Below are positions 8,565-16,861 of a DNA stretch of 64,000 bases, piece after piece; within the stretch, counting starts at the first letter, position 1, and each line of letters starts with the position of its first letter. The stretch covers positions 460,331 through 524,330 of the forward strand of contig CAJOIT010000001.1 of the NCBI GenBank assembly GCA_905234755.1. The letters are read 5' to 3'. Origin of the DNA: an uncultured Bacteroidales bacterium. Lineage in GTDB: Bacteria > Bacteroidota > Bacteroidia > Bacteroidales > ML635J-15. Under the pieces are notes generated by a model. It saw only the letters and a list, made by a program, of their open reading frames with translations, ran no database searches and was not told where the DNA came from. The translations under genes and the position numbers were made by a program.

Positions 8565-9152
8565 ATGCCAAGAAAAAAGGAGAATCCAGTTGTAGAAGAC
8601 TATTCAATGTATGTTTTTGAATTGCCGTTGACGGCGGATGAAAAGAAGACCATTATTGATATTTTGTGGAAGGACTTTGAGTGGAAGGCGGATTATAGTT
8701 CTTTCCAGATAAAGACGTTTGACGAGGATTTGGATAAGAAAATAGAAGAGGAAAATGAATTGCGAAAAACTGCGCGGTTTATTGCTGAAAAAGGCTTGCT
8801 TGATGTCATAACCATTGCGATGGCTATATCTTGGAACCGCAGGGACGATTTCAATGCAATAAGGAAAATAATCAGGAAGTATGCAAAGAACGAGTATGAA
8901 TATTATTTTGAACGCAACTGTGAAATATGGAGAATAGGGAAAATATTGTCGCGGATTAGACTTACGCAGAATTACCTTAGACCGCGCATTGGTGAAAAGA
9001 AGAAAAAAGTTGAAATTAATGATGAAGTGTACACAATTCACGAAAGAAGGCTGGTTGAACTGAAGAAGGCCTATAAAGACGTAATGGAGTTGCGTGATGC
9101 TATTCTAAAAGAAGCAGTTCCGTACAAGGATACACCGGCGGAGAAAATATAA
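8565..9152 (+). CDS. Unknown protein, paralogue A of a tandem pair
   Basis: A 195-residue charged cytoplasmic protein of a family I do not recognise. It is a clear paralogue of the next gene: both begin with (V/F)FxLPLTxxEKxTIIDIL, continue with KDFxWK and SSxQIK, share (F)xAExGLLDxITIAxAxxWNxxDDF, then xxIxRKxxxxNEYxYYxER. The only differences are a variable linker near residue 60 and the C-terminal tail. No signal peptide or membrane segment is present. The conserved block suggests a helical fold, and the WN-DDF and NEYxYYxER clusters are the best candidates for functional residues. The gene opens the AT-rich accessory island and is 36 bases from its paralogue, so the pair is probably one transcript. 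Confidence 0.7.
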   Translation: MPRKKENPVVEDYSMYVFELPLTADEKKTIIDILWKDFEWKADYSSFQIKTFDEDLDKKIEEENELRKTARFIAEKGLLDVITIAMAISWNRRDDFNAIRKIIRKYAKNEYEYYFERNCEIWRIGKILSRIRLTQNYLRPRIGEKKKKVEINDEVYTIHERRLVELKKAYKDVMELRDAILKEAVPYKDTPAEKI

Positions 9153-9188
9153 GTTTTTTTGTAAGTCCTTTATTAACAATTTTTTCCG

Positions 9189-9824
9189 ATGACAAATAAA
9201 GTGGAAGAAATCATTGCGCAAGAAAAAGCGACCTTTGTATTTGGTTTGCCGTTAACCGAAGAGGAAAAGCAGACGATTATTGATATATTGCGAAAGGATT
9301 TTGTTTGGAAGGAGGGTAATAGTTCTTATCAAATAAAGAAAAGAGGTTCAAAATATTTGGTTCGCGAGAAGCGTTTTAGGATTGAGAGATATGAGGTGTC
9401 TTTTGAGGAACAATGCGAGAATGAAAGTATCATTCGTAAACGGCTTTATGAATTTGCAGAAATGGGCTTGTTGGATACAATAACTATTGCATTTGCCTCG
9501 TGTTGGAACCTTAAGGATGATTTTGCTGTTGTCAGGAAGATAGTGAGAAAATACACTGATAATGAATATGATTATTATCGAGAACGTAGCAAGGAGTTAA
9601 AACTTATTGTTTCTTTTTTTTATGTATTGGATTCTAGGATTGGTTTTTTGCGCAAAATAAAATATGATAGCAAGGTAGAAATATATATAAATGGGGATAA
9701 ATATAAAATCAGTAAATCTATACTTGATGAATTAAAGAAGACGATTAAAGACAAAAAGGAACTGGTTAGGATTCTTAAAGAGGAAGCCACTCTAGTTCCG
9801 AAACAAGAAGATTCTAATCTTTAG
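9189..9824 (+). CDS. Unknown protein, paralogue B of a tandem pair
   Basis: A 211-residue protein homologous along its length to the preceding gene. It shares the FGLPLTEEEKQTIIDIL opening, the FAEMGLLDTITIAFASCWN core with DDFAVVRKIVRKY, and NEYDYYRER. It is somewhat longer because of a basic insertion around residues 58-75 and a Lys-rich C-terminal helix. Base composition is very AT-rich, like the island around it. No catalytic motif is recognised. Divergence between the copies (roughly half of positions by eye) means the duplication is old, or that the two were acquired separately and have distinct roles. Confidence 0.68.
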   Translation: MTNKVEEIIAQEKATFVFGLPLTEEEKQTIIDILRKDFVWKEGNSSYQIKKRGSKYLVREKRFRIERYEVSFEEQCENESIIRKRLYEFAEMGLLDTITIAFASCWNLKDDFAVVRKIVRKYTDNEYDYYRERSKELKLIVSFFYVLDSRIGFLRKIKYDSKVEIYINGDKYKISKSILDELKKTIKDKKELVRILKEEATLVPKQEDSNL

Positions 9825-10294
9825 TTTCCCAAAACTTAAATTGTGGGAGCAATAAGTTTGCATTTGATTGAATGTTTTTGGCTCTTTTTTATTTACGAAA
9901 ATATGTTTTTTAGCATATTTAGAGTGATGATTTCCAAATCGGTTTTTCTCAACAAATGACCTAAATAAGAAGATTTTGTTTTTCTGACCTCCCAAATTTT
10001 ACCCGTAGGTAAAATTCACCAGTATTTGTGCGGATATTTCCTAAATTTTTATATTCGGAATTATATGTTGTATAGCATATTTTTGTAACTATGCCTTGTC
10101 CTATTGTGTAAGTTAATATGTTTGTAAATAGTGAGTTATATTTGTAACTATAATTTTATATAACAAAATTTCAATATATAATTTTAGGTAAAAAATTTTT
10201 TCCTCGGCATTTTTTATTTTTTTTAGATAATATAAGTGAGGAAACCAATCCTCAAGAAAATAAAAAAAATAATTAATTAAAAAATTAAAAAATT
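9825..10294 (+). repeat. AT-rich intergenic stretch with a diverged 21-bp direct repeat
   Basis: No gene is seen in these 470 bases. Two related 21-base segments lie at 9901-9921 and 10063-10083, sharing ATATGTT followed three bases later by TAGCATATTT. Each copy is itself a short inverted repeat (ATATG and CATAT). The end of the stretch carries poly-A/T tracts just before the ATG at 10295. No complete -33/-7 pair was found. Confidence 0.45.
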
Positions 10295-10768
10295 ATGAAG
10301 AAGAAAAATTCTTCCGAGTCAGTTCTTGACTCAATGAAAGTGAGTGGCAGTCAGTTGCGTAATCCCCAAAACAGCAAGGCTGCAAAGTTAAATAGTCTCG
10401 AGCAGGAGGATGTTGATGCCCGGCAGAAAGAATGGGAATCTCAGACGCCAATTGTCGAAAGGGTCAAAGCAATGGTCGAGGAAATAGAGGCGGAACGCGA
10501 GTTGGAACGGTCGGGCATTAGCAAGGAGAAACTTGCCGAACTGGACGAAATTGCAGACGACTTGGAACGGCTCATAAAGGAGTACGACACGCATTGCGAG
10601 GAAACGGACAAGTGGCTGGCGGAAGTTGATGCTGAACTTGCTCTAGAAAATGAATCGGATGAGGACTTTGCCAGATGGGATAAAGTCATCAAAAATGCCG
10701 AGCGGGTCATAAAAGAGTGCGACAAATCCTTCGAGGAAGCAGAACGACTCATAAAAGAGTTCGATTAG
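10295..10768 (+). CDS. Acidic coiled-coil protein, unknown function
   Basis: A 157-residue, very acidic protein with no signal peptide. From about residue 45 to the end it is almost all charged helix, with heptad-like spacing of Leu/Ile/Val. Two internally similar segments can be seen, DDLERLIKEYDTHCEETDKW (about 88-108) and KNAERVIKECDKSFEEAERL (about 131-150), so the C-terminal half is an imperfect repeat. The coding part is noticeably richer in G and C than its AT-rich flanks. It is monocistronic with a strong terminator downstream and lies just before the McrBC genes. Nothing shows what it binds. Confidence 0.65.
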   Translation: MKKKNSSESVLDSMKVSGSQLRNPQNSKAAKLNSLEQEDVDARQKEWESQTPIVERVKAMVEEIEAERELERSGISKEKLAELDEIADDLERLIKEYDTHCEETDKWLAEVDAELALENESDEDFARWDKVIKNAERVIKECDKSFEEAERLIKEFD

Positions 10769-10840
10769 AAAGATGGGGAATAGTCCGGAGGTAAAACACC
10801 AAAAAGGCCAACGAAGAAAATGGAAAAAATGAGATGAATG

Positions 10841-10880
10841 AAAAACTCACACTGCTGTAATGGCGGTGTGAGTTTTTTTG
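10841..10880 (+). terminator. Rho-independent terminator
   Basis: AACTCACAC pairs with GTGTGAGTT around a GC-containing loop (10844-10874) and is followed by a run of T residues. It closes the coiled-coil gene. Confidence 0.88.
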
Positions 10881-11044
10881 TTTGGAGAGAATTTAAGTCT
10901 TGGCGTTTTTTTGCTGTTGATAAATGCAATCTTGTTGTTAATAAACGGAAACAGCAAGTTGTTGTAAAATGTTTAATTTTGTAGCGAAATAATTACGGAG
11001 TTTCCGAAAATCCGAAGAAGAGTAGGACGATAAAAAGGAATTAT

Positions 11045-12595
11045 ATGGAATTATTGTATTCTAGCAGTGATTTAAATCAAGTTGGACTTCGTGTTATGTA
11101 TGTTTTGTATAGGCACGATAATAAGTTTGCAAGAGTGAAACAATTTTACAGATTTAAGGAAAATGTAAATGATAAAAAACAAACGACATCTTTAACTTTC
11201 GAGTTAAAGCCAGCAAAATCCTTAAATAGGGTTTTCTTTACAGTAAATGCAAATGAATCTAGATTTGATAATTGTCCTTTCTTTATTGAAGGTCAAGAAT
11301 ATTTTTGTAGTGCTACATGGTATTGGGAGAAAAAACATAAAAAAACACAGTCAACCGCTTTCCCAAAAATTGAGAAGCTGAAGTATCTTTTGGAGAAATG
11401 CTATGGCGATGCTTTTGAATTGAAGGATACTGGGGATGTTTGGGAGTTTTATGGTCCTTCTGATTGCATGAAATATATTAAGGAGGTTAATTCGAAAAAT
11501 GAAAATACAAATAACGGTAATGGGTCGCAAATATCCGTTCCGAAAACTGAAAAAAAACATAATGTTTCAAATTATCTTCCTGTGCATCCCTTAAATCTGA
11601 TCCTTTACGGCCCTCCAGGAACAGGAAAGACCTATAATACACTTTTTCACGCGTTGTCAATCATAGAACAGAAAGATATAGACAAACTTATAGACGAAAA
11701 ATTTCCAGAAAAAACACCCAAAAGTAAACTCACGAAAGAGGAATATGAGTCGTTTAAAAATGATTTTGACAAATTTGTTGAGAAAGGTCAAATCGTCTTT
11801 ACTACTTTCCATCAGTCTTTGAGTTACGAGGATTTTGTAGAAGGTATTAAACCTATAACGACAAAAGCAAGAGAAGTGAAATATGAGGTTCGTCCTGGAA
11901 TATTCAAGAGATTGTGTGAAAGAGCAAAAGATGATAAAGATAATAATTATGTACTCATCATTGATGAAATAAATTGTGGTAATGTTTCGCAGATATTTGG
12001 CGAACTTATTACTTTGCTTGAAGATGACAAGCGTCTTGGAAAAGATGAGGAAATAACTGTTAAGTTGCCATATTCTTCCGCTATGAATCCTAATGCGGAA
12101 AGGTTTGGCGTTCCAAGCAATCTATATATAATAGGTACAATGAATACAGCCGACCGTAGTGTAGAGGCTCTTGATACCGCCTTGCGCCGTAGGTTCGAGT
12201 TCAAGGAGATGATGCCTGATGAAACATTATTGGATAATGCTGAAGATAAAGAGATTTTAAAAGACATTAATTTGCGTATTACTGCTCTTAAGGATAGGGA
12301 ACATCAGATTGGGCATAGTTATTTTATGAATTATGATATTAAAAATAGGGATGAATGTTTACGGAAAATCTTTAAGAATAAAATCGTTCCTTTGCTTCAG
12401 GAGTATTTCTATGGCGACTACTCGAAGATTGGGCTTGTACTCGGTAGTGAGTTCGTTAAGGAAGAGAAGTCTGTTGAATTTGCAAAAGGTTTTGAGTTAG
12501 AGTCTGAGAGAGGAACTACATATAGGTTGCTCACAGATGATGAATGGGAAAACCTAGATATGGACAATGCGATAGGATTTTTGCTTAACGAATAA
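11045..12595 (+). CDS. McrB-like AAA+ GTPase/ATPase of a type IV restriction system
   Basis: Predicted motor and DNA-recognition subunit of an McrBC-type modification-dependent restriction system. Residues about 185-510 form the McrB AAA+ domain: Walker A LYGPPGTGKT (about 185-194), FTTFHQSLSYEDFVEGI, Walker B YVLIIDEINCGNVSQIFGEL (about 300-320), and the McrB nucleotide signature MNTADRSVEALDTALRRRF (about 365-383). The first 180 residues are not the usual DUF3578 or McrB N-terminal domain as far as I can judge; they are beta-rich and basic and may read the DNA modification. McrC starts 14 bases downstream, so the two are an operon. Codon use is AT-rich, as in the rest of the island. Confidence 0.88.
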   Translation: MELLYSSSDLNQVGLRVMYVLYRHDNKFARVKQFYRFKENVNDKKQTTSLTFELKPAKSLNRVFFTVNANESRFDNCPFFIEGQEYFCSATWYWEKKHKKTQSTAFPKIEKLKYLLEKCYGDAFELKDTGDVWEFYGPSDCMKYIKEVNSKNENTNNGNGSQISVPKTEKKHNVSNYLPVHPLNLILYGPPGTGKTYNTLFHALSIIEQKDIDKLIDEKFPEKTPKSKLTKEEYESFKNDFDKFVEKGQIVFTTFHQSLSYEDFVEGIKPITTKAREVKYEVRPGIFKRLCERAKDDKDNNYVLIIDEINCGNVSQIFGELITLLEDDKRLGKDEEITVKLPYSSAMNPNAERFGVPSNLYIIGTMNTADRSVEALDTALRRRFEFKEMMPDETLLDNAEDKEILKDINLRITALKDREHQIGHSYFMNYDIKNRDECLRKIFKNKIVPLLQEYFYGDYSKIGLVLGSEFVKEEKSVEFAKGFELESERGTTYRLLTDDEWENLDMDNAIGFLLNE

Positions 12596-12609
12596 ACTTG
12601 TTTTTTGAG

Positions 12610-13839
12610 ATGGCATCGCAGCGAATACAGGTATTTGAGTATGGCGAACTTATTGTAGGAAATGACGGTATCGCACAAGAGCAATTTGATGCTCTTGCGA
12701 GATATTACAATGATGACAGAACCTATTATTCATTGATTGATGACGGCATAAGGTGTGGCATAAGGTTCAAGCAGTATGTAGGAGTTCTGAAGGTTGGCAA
12801 TCTCATAATAGAGGTGTTGCCTAAGGCAGATAAAGATGAGAATGAAAAAGAAGGCGAAAAAGATATTTGGCGTTCTCGTCTTATACAGATGTTGAAGCGT
12901 GTGCATAAACTGAAAATATCCGCACCAACGGTAGCAGGACAGTCAACCACAAGTTCAATATTGGATGTATTTATCGAAAAGTTTCTTGACCAGGTGGATG
13001 AACTTTTGAACAAGGGACTCGTAAAATGCTATCACAAAGAAGATGCAAATATTGGAGCATTGAAGGGAAGGCTGCTATGGTCGAAGCACTTGGTTAAGAA
13101 TTGCATACACAAGGAAAAGTTTTATGTAAACTATACGACTTACGACTACGAACACATACTTAACCGTATATTGCGAAAGACACTTGAAGTTATTCCTAAG
13201 TTGGTGTACAGCACATCATTGCGGGGGAGGGCAGTTTCTTCTTTGTTCTCCTTTCCTGAACTTAAGGATATTTCTGTTTCCCCAGAATTGTTTTCTTCCT
13301 TGAATTTCGACCGCAAGACAGAGGATTACACATTTGCGATTGATATTGCAAAGTTAATCCTGCTGAATTATTCTCCAGACTTTAAAGAAGGTAATAATGA
13401 TATTCTGGCATTGATGTTCGATATGAACAAACTATGGGAGGAGTATATAGGTTGTGTTTTGAAACAAAAGTTGAATGACTACAATGTTTCTTGTCAGAAA
13501 AAGGAACAACTATGGAAACCAGCAAATAGCGAAAGGACAAAGACCGTTTGTGCAGACATAGTAATCAAGAAGAACGATAATGTTACCGCAGTTCTCGATA
13601 CAAAGTGGAAATGTCCGGAAGAATATGCTTCTGATGCTGATTTGCACCAGATGTATGTGTATTTGAATCGTTTCAATACACGAAGAGTTGCTTTGGTGTA
13701 TCCTGGGGAAAAAACTGATGTGAAAGGTTCTTTTGTAGATAGTGACAACAATTCTTGCGATATGATTTTTGTTTCTTGTAGTGGAGACGACTGGGAGGAT
13801 AATATCGTAAAAAAGATAAGAGGCTGGTTAGAGTCGTAA
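12610..13839 (+). CDS. McrC-like nuclease subunit of a type IV restriction system
   Basis: Partner of the preceding McrB-like protein. The ATG at 12610 (MASQRIQVFEYGEL) gives a 409-residue protein; an upstream TTG at 12598 is less likely. The N-terminal part holds the McrC/LlaJI features HHDG-like VGVLKVGNLIIEVLPKAD and the conserved ALKGRLLWSKHLVKN. The C-terminal third carries the PD-(D/E)xK nuclease core: VCADIVIKK (Asp), then AVLDTKWK (D-x-K) and DLHQMYVYLNRF after it. In known systems McrC cuts only when driven by GTP-hydrolysing McrB. The intact nuclease motif argues that the system is active. Confidence 0.88.
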   Translation: MASQRIQVFEYGELIVGNDGIAQEQFDALARYYNDDRTYYSLIDDGIRCGIRFKQYVGVLKVGNLIIEVLPKADKDENEKEGEKDIWRSRLIQMLKRVHKLKISAPTVAGQSTTSSILDVFIEKFLDQVDELLNKGLVKCYHKEDANIGALKGRLLWSKHLVKNCIHKEKFYVNYTTYDYEHILNRILRKTLEVIPKLVYSTSLRGRAVSSLFSFPELKDISVSPELFSSLNFDRKTEDYTFAIDIAKLILLNYSPDFKEGNNDILALMFDMNKLWEEYIGCVLKQKLNDYNVSCQKKEQLWKPANSERTKTVCADIVIKKNDNVTAVLDTKWKCPEEYASDADLHQMYVYLNRFNTRRVALVYPGEKTDVKGSFVDSDNNSCDMIFVSCSGDDWEDNIVKKIRGWLES

Positions 13840-13983
13840 AACTATTGATAGAAAGCAAAATAAAAGGGAATGCTCGGTTTAATTTGGGGTATTTCCTTTT
13901 TTTTGTTGTAAATTGCAGTAATGTATTGTTGATAAGGAAAATGTGGTGTAAATTCCGTTTTTTTCAAACTTTTCCCCATAATT

Positions 13984-14015
13984 TTTGGTCATCTCCCAAT
14001 TTTCTCTTATCTTTG
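13984..14015 (+). promoter_or_regulatory. Promoter for the AAA ATPase transcript
   Basis: TTTG at 13984-13987 and TATCTTTG at 14008-14015, spaced by 20 bases, match the consensus. The resulting leader to the ATG at 14235 is about 210 bases and contains the inverted repeats listed next. Confidence 0.72.
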
Positions 14016-14113
14016 CACCATGAAAAAATGAAGAAAATGGGAACGGATATGATTAAATGAAAATCAAATTGAATTTTTAGGGAATCTTTGCTATGTTATA
14101 GCGAAATGATTTC

Positions 14114-14177
14114 TTGTCGTCAAAAAGTACGACAAATTTTGTCAAAACTTTTAAAAGCTACGACACGTTTTGTCGTA
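14114..14177 (+). repeat. Cluster of GTCGT/ACGAC inverted repeats in a leader
   Basis: Between the predicted promoter and the AAA gene lie two perfect 7-bp inverted repeats: TTGTCGT (14114-14120) with ACGACAA (14129-14135), and TACGACA (14159-14165) with TGTCGTA (14171-14177). Between them is TACGACAAATTTTGTC. They could be stem-loops in the leader RNA or a multi-site operator. Confidence 0.65.
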
Positions 14178-14234
14178 TGTTGGTGCTAATATTGTGAAGT
14201 TTTTTGATTGTTTAATAAATTAATACTTATAAAA

Positions 14235-16016
14235 ATGAAAAAAAGTACAACAAAAAAAGAGAAATTCGATGCCTTGAAGACATTCTGCAATCTTTCTAGG
14301 GAATTGGATGGCAGCAAGAGCGCAATGTTCAACCTGTTTATGCCCGAGTTCTTTGAAGCACCCGATTTGTCGGAAGACGATGAGGAAGATGGGGATCTTC
14401 CTTTTGTTAGGGGAAAGCGTCACAATTCGATGGCACTTACAGCATCAAAAATACCAATCGTGAAGAAGGAACTTGCGAGTTTCGCCAAGTATTTGAAAAT
14501 GTCGGAGATTGAGGCGTTGTTGGTCGTTGCGGCATATACAAAGGCGATTGGGGACTGCGATTCTGCTTTCGACATGAGGGATTGCGTTGATTATTTCGAC
14601 TTGAACGCCGTTGATTTTATGCCACTTCGGAAATATTTCAACAAACTCATAGAGGATGGAATTTTTGTAAAGTCGTCAACCTCACATCGCTTGGAGTACA
14701 AACTGGAACCCAATTTGGCGGAGTCGATACAAAACAGCACCCCGTATGTAAAGGCTGAGAAAAAGGAGATAGACAGGTACAGGTTCTGTAGGATAGTGTC
14801 GGATTTGATTGAGGAGAGAATCAACTCTGGTCAGCCGTCGCGCTATTTGTTCCAGAATGTGGAAATGCTTGAAAATCAGAATTCAAACATGGAATTTGTG
14901 CAGAATCTGAAAAAACTCATCACAGATGTCGAGGAGCGTACACTTTTTTATGAATGTTGCGACGATTTTATTGTGGAGACGCGTTATCGTGAGACCACCT
15001 TGGAGTCAACGCTTTCGGACATTTACGACACCATGCGCAGGCGTATGAATGCGGCTTCGGATGTGGTTAAGGGCGAGCATCCGTTGTTAGTTGCCGAACT
15101 TATTGAGAAGTCGGAAGGCAGTTTTATTTCTGACATTACACTGCATCTTACCGAAAAAGGCAAGGAATTGTTCCTTGAGGATGATATTCAGTTGTATTCC
15201 AAAAACGGTGCTAAGGACAAGCTGCTTAAATTGCCAGAAAGCATTTTAGAAAAGCAGATGTTCTATGATTCGAAACTGGAGAGGGACATAAATTTCCTTA
15301 CTCAGAGTCTAATGGATGAAAATTTCAAGAATCTGCAGCAGAGACTTGAAAAGAATTCCTTGTCGAAGGGCGTGGCTGCAATTTTTTATGGTGTGCCGGG
15401 CACTGGCAAGACCGAAACCGCAATGCAGATTGCCCGCAAGACTGGTCGCAAGGTTTACCATGTTGATATTAGTGCAAGCAAGTCGTGCTGGTTTGGTGAG
15501 AGCGAGAAAATCATCAAGCGTATTTTCACCGACTATGGCAGGATGTGTAAGGACGAGAAGTTGAAACCGATACTGCTTTTCAACGAAGCCGATGCCTTGT
15601 TCAGCAAGCGCAAGGATGTAAATTCATCTAATGTGGCACAGACAGAAAATGCAATACAGAACATCATTCTCGAGGAACTTGAGAAGCTTGATGGCATCCT
15701 GATTGCCACTACAAACCTTGCCGATAATCTTGACCCAGCCTTCGAGCGTCGTTTCATTTTCAAGTTGAAATTCGACAGGCCAACGCTTGAGGCTAAGCAG
15801 AGCATCTGGCAGAGCAAACTCGTGTGGTTGGCCGAGGAGCAGTGCCTGAAATTGGCTGCCGAGTACGATTTTTCGGGTGGCGAAATCGACAACATTGTCC
15901 GCAAGGTCGTAATGGACGAGGTTATCAGCGGTAACCGTCCCGATTTCAGCTTCGTTATTGACCAGTGCAAGAACGAGAAGTTGTTGAGTTCAAAACATGC
16001 AAAGGTAGGATTCTAA
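14235..16016 (+). CDS. AAA+ ATPase with N-terminal helical region
   Basis: A 593-residue cytoplasmic protein; the ATG at 14235 (MKKSTTKKEKF) is preferred over a TTG nine codons upstream. The C-terminal 220 residues are a classical AAA module: Walker A FYGVPGTGKTETAM (about 387-400), sensor-like DISASKSCWFGESEK, Walker B LLFNEADALFSKR (about 443-455, with Asn where most AAA proteins have Asp), and an arginine-finger region DPAFERRFIFKLKFDRP. The first 380 residues are helical, with a winged-helix-like look around residues 60-160. The protein lies alone after the McrBC pair, and its long leader is full of inverted repeats. Function is unknown; remodelling of a protein or nucleoprotein target is the family-level expectation. 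Confidence 0.8.
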   Translation: MKKSTTKKEKFDALKTFCNLSRELDGSKSAMFNLFMPEFFEAPDLSEDDEEDGDLPFVRGKRHNSMALTASKIPIVKKELASFAKYLKMSEIEALLVVAAYTKAIGDCDSAFDMRDCVDYFDLNAVDFMPLRKYFNKLIEDGIFVKSSTSHRLEYKLEPNLAESIQNSTPYVKAEKKEIDRYRFCRIVSDLIEERINSGQPSRYLFQNVEMLENQNSNMEFVQNLKKLITDVEERTLFYECCDDFIVETRYRETTLESTLSDIYDTMRRRMNAASDVVKGEHPLLVAELIEKSEGSFISDITLHLTEKGKELFLEDDIQLYSKNGAKDKLLKLPESILEKQMFYDSKLERDINFLTQSLMDENFKNLQQRLEKNSLSKGVAAIFYGVPGTGKTETAMQIARKTGRKVYHVDISASKSCWFGESEKIIKRIFTDYGRMCKDEKLKPILLFNEADALFSKRKDVNSSNVAQTENAIQNIILEELEKLDGILIATTNLADNLDPAFERRFIFKLKFDRPTLEAKQSIWQSKLVWLAEEQCLKLAAEYDFSGGEIDNIVRKVVMDEVISGNRPDFSFVIDQCKNEKLLSSKHAKVGF

Positions 16017-16087
16017 ATGAGTTAAAAGTTAAGAGTTGAAGGACTTTCACTCACTAGGCAAAAGAGTAACGACTATGAGTATAAAAC

Positions 16088-16124
16088 AAAATCGGGCGAT
16101 TTCAAGCGCCCGATTTCTATTTTG
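16088..16124. terminator. Bidirectional terminator between convergent genes
   Basis: AATCGGGCG (16090-16098) pairs perfectly with CGCCCGATT (16107-16115) around an 8-base loop. T-rich sequence follows on the plus strand and A-rich sequence precedes it, so it can serve both the AAA gene and the minus-strand gene. Confidence 0.85.
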
Positions 16125-16137
16125 TAACATGATGCTA

Positions 16138-16851
16138 TTAATGAGTTAGATTTTCTTTAATGTTGTCAATTACTTTTTGACAATCATTACGAATTTCATT
16201 CCCTGTGTAGCGTAAAACGACAAATCCTAACCTTTGAAGTTCTCTGTCAATATTCCTATCACGTTGTGCTTGTGATTCCGTGCGTTCGTGGTAGGTATGA
16301 CCATCTGCATATATGCAAATCCTTACATCTCCCTTTTCAATATAGAAATCTGGAATTGTTAGGATATTCTCGGGATCCACTTCTTTTGGAGCATCATAAT
16401 AAGAACCATCTTTGTTTATCCTTCGCTGAAGTATAGTATTGAGTCCATTTTTATGCAGTTCCAGAAGCATTTGTCGTTCAAGAGGGCTTTGGCAATTAAT
16501 GACACAATTGTAACAATCTTCACAAGAGCAATCTCTGTCTCTACGGCATCTATCATAGGTTTTTTTATAGGTTCTTTCCCAATGATAATCATTAGGTTTC
16601 GTTTCCCAAAAATCCTTAATTTTTCTTGCATTTTCGACATTACAATTGAATTTTTCCATATAAGAAAATAATCCAGTTGCATAATTTATTCTGTCTTGTA
16701 ATTGATAAAGAGCATCTTCTGTGACATATTCTGCAAGATACCAATCACCAATCCTAATATTTAATTCATATTGGGATGCTTCACTCGGTTTTACTGGAGT
16801 TTTGCGTCTATCAACCGGGGTTATTGTTATTCTTGTATCAGTAAGTGCCAT
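16138..16851 (-). CDS. DUF559/Vsr-like PD-(D/E)xK protein with a cysteine cluster
   Basis: A 237-residue protein. The C-terminal 80 residues look like the DUF559/very-short-patch-repair nuclease fold: TIPDFYIEKGDVRICIYADG (catalytic Asp, with Tyr-Ala-Asp-Gly-His in place of the usual E-x-D-G), HTYHERTESQAQRDRNIDRE, and LQRLGFVVLRYTGNEI. Before it, residues about 110-130 contain CRRDRDCSCEDCYNCVINC, six cysteines suited to metal binding. It starts 10 bases after the mutB stop on the same strand, so it is probably on the mutAB transcript, which is odd for a nuclease. A structural-zinc DNA nuclease is the best guess; activity is unproven. Confidence 0.72.
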   Translation of the reverse strand: MALTDTRITITPVDRRKTPVKPSEASQYELNIRIGDWYLAEYVTEDALYQLQDRINYATGLFSYMEKFNCNVENARKIKDFWETKPNDYHWERTYKKTYDRCRRDRDCSCEDCYNCVINCQSPLERQMLLELHKNGLNTILQRRINKDGSYYDAPKEVDPENILTIPDFYIEKGDVRICIYADGHTYHERTESQAQRDRNIDRELQRLGFVVLRYTGNEIRNDCQKVIDNIKENLTH

Positions 16852-16861
16852 TTGTTTAAGT

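Noticed and set aside
10441..10752. A 103-residue minus-strand frame rich in Ser
   Set aside because: It is the antisense of the Glu/Asp-rich coiled-coil gene (GAA/GAG codons read as TTC/CTC and TCC in other frames) and is not a separate gene.
14208..14234. TTG start for the AAA ATPase
   Set aside because: It would add nine residues with no ribosome-binding signal; the ATG at 14235 starts a normal Lys-rich N-terminus.
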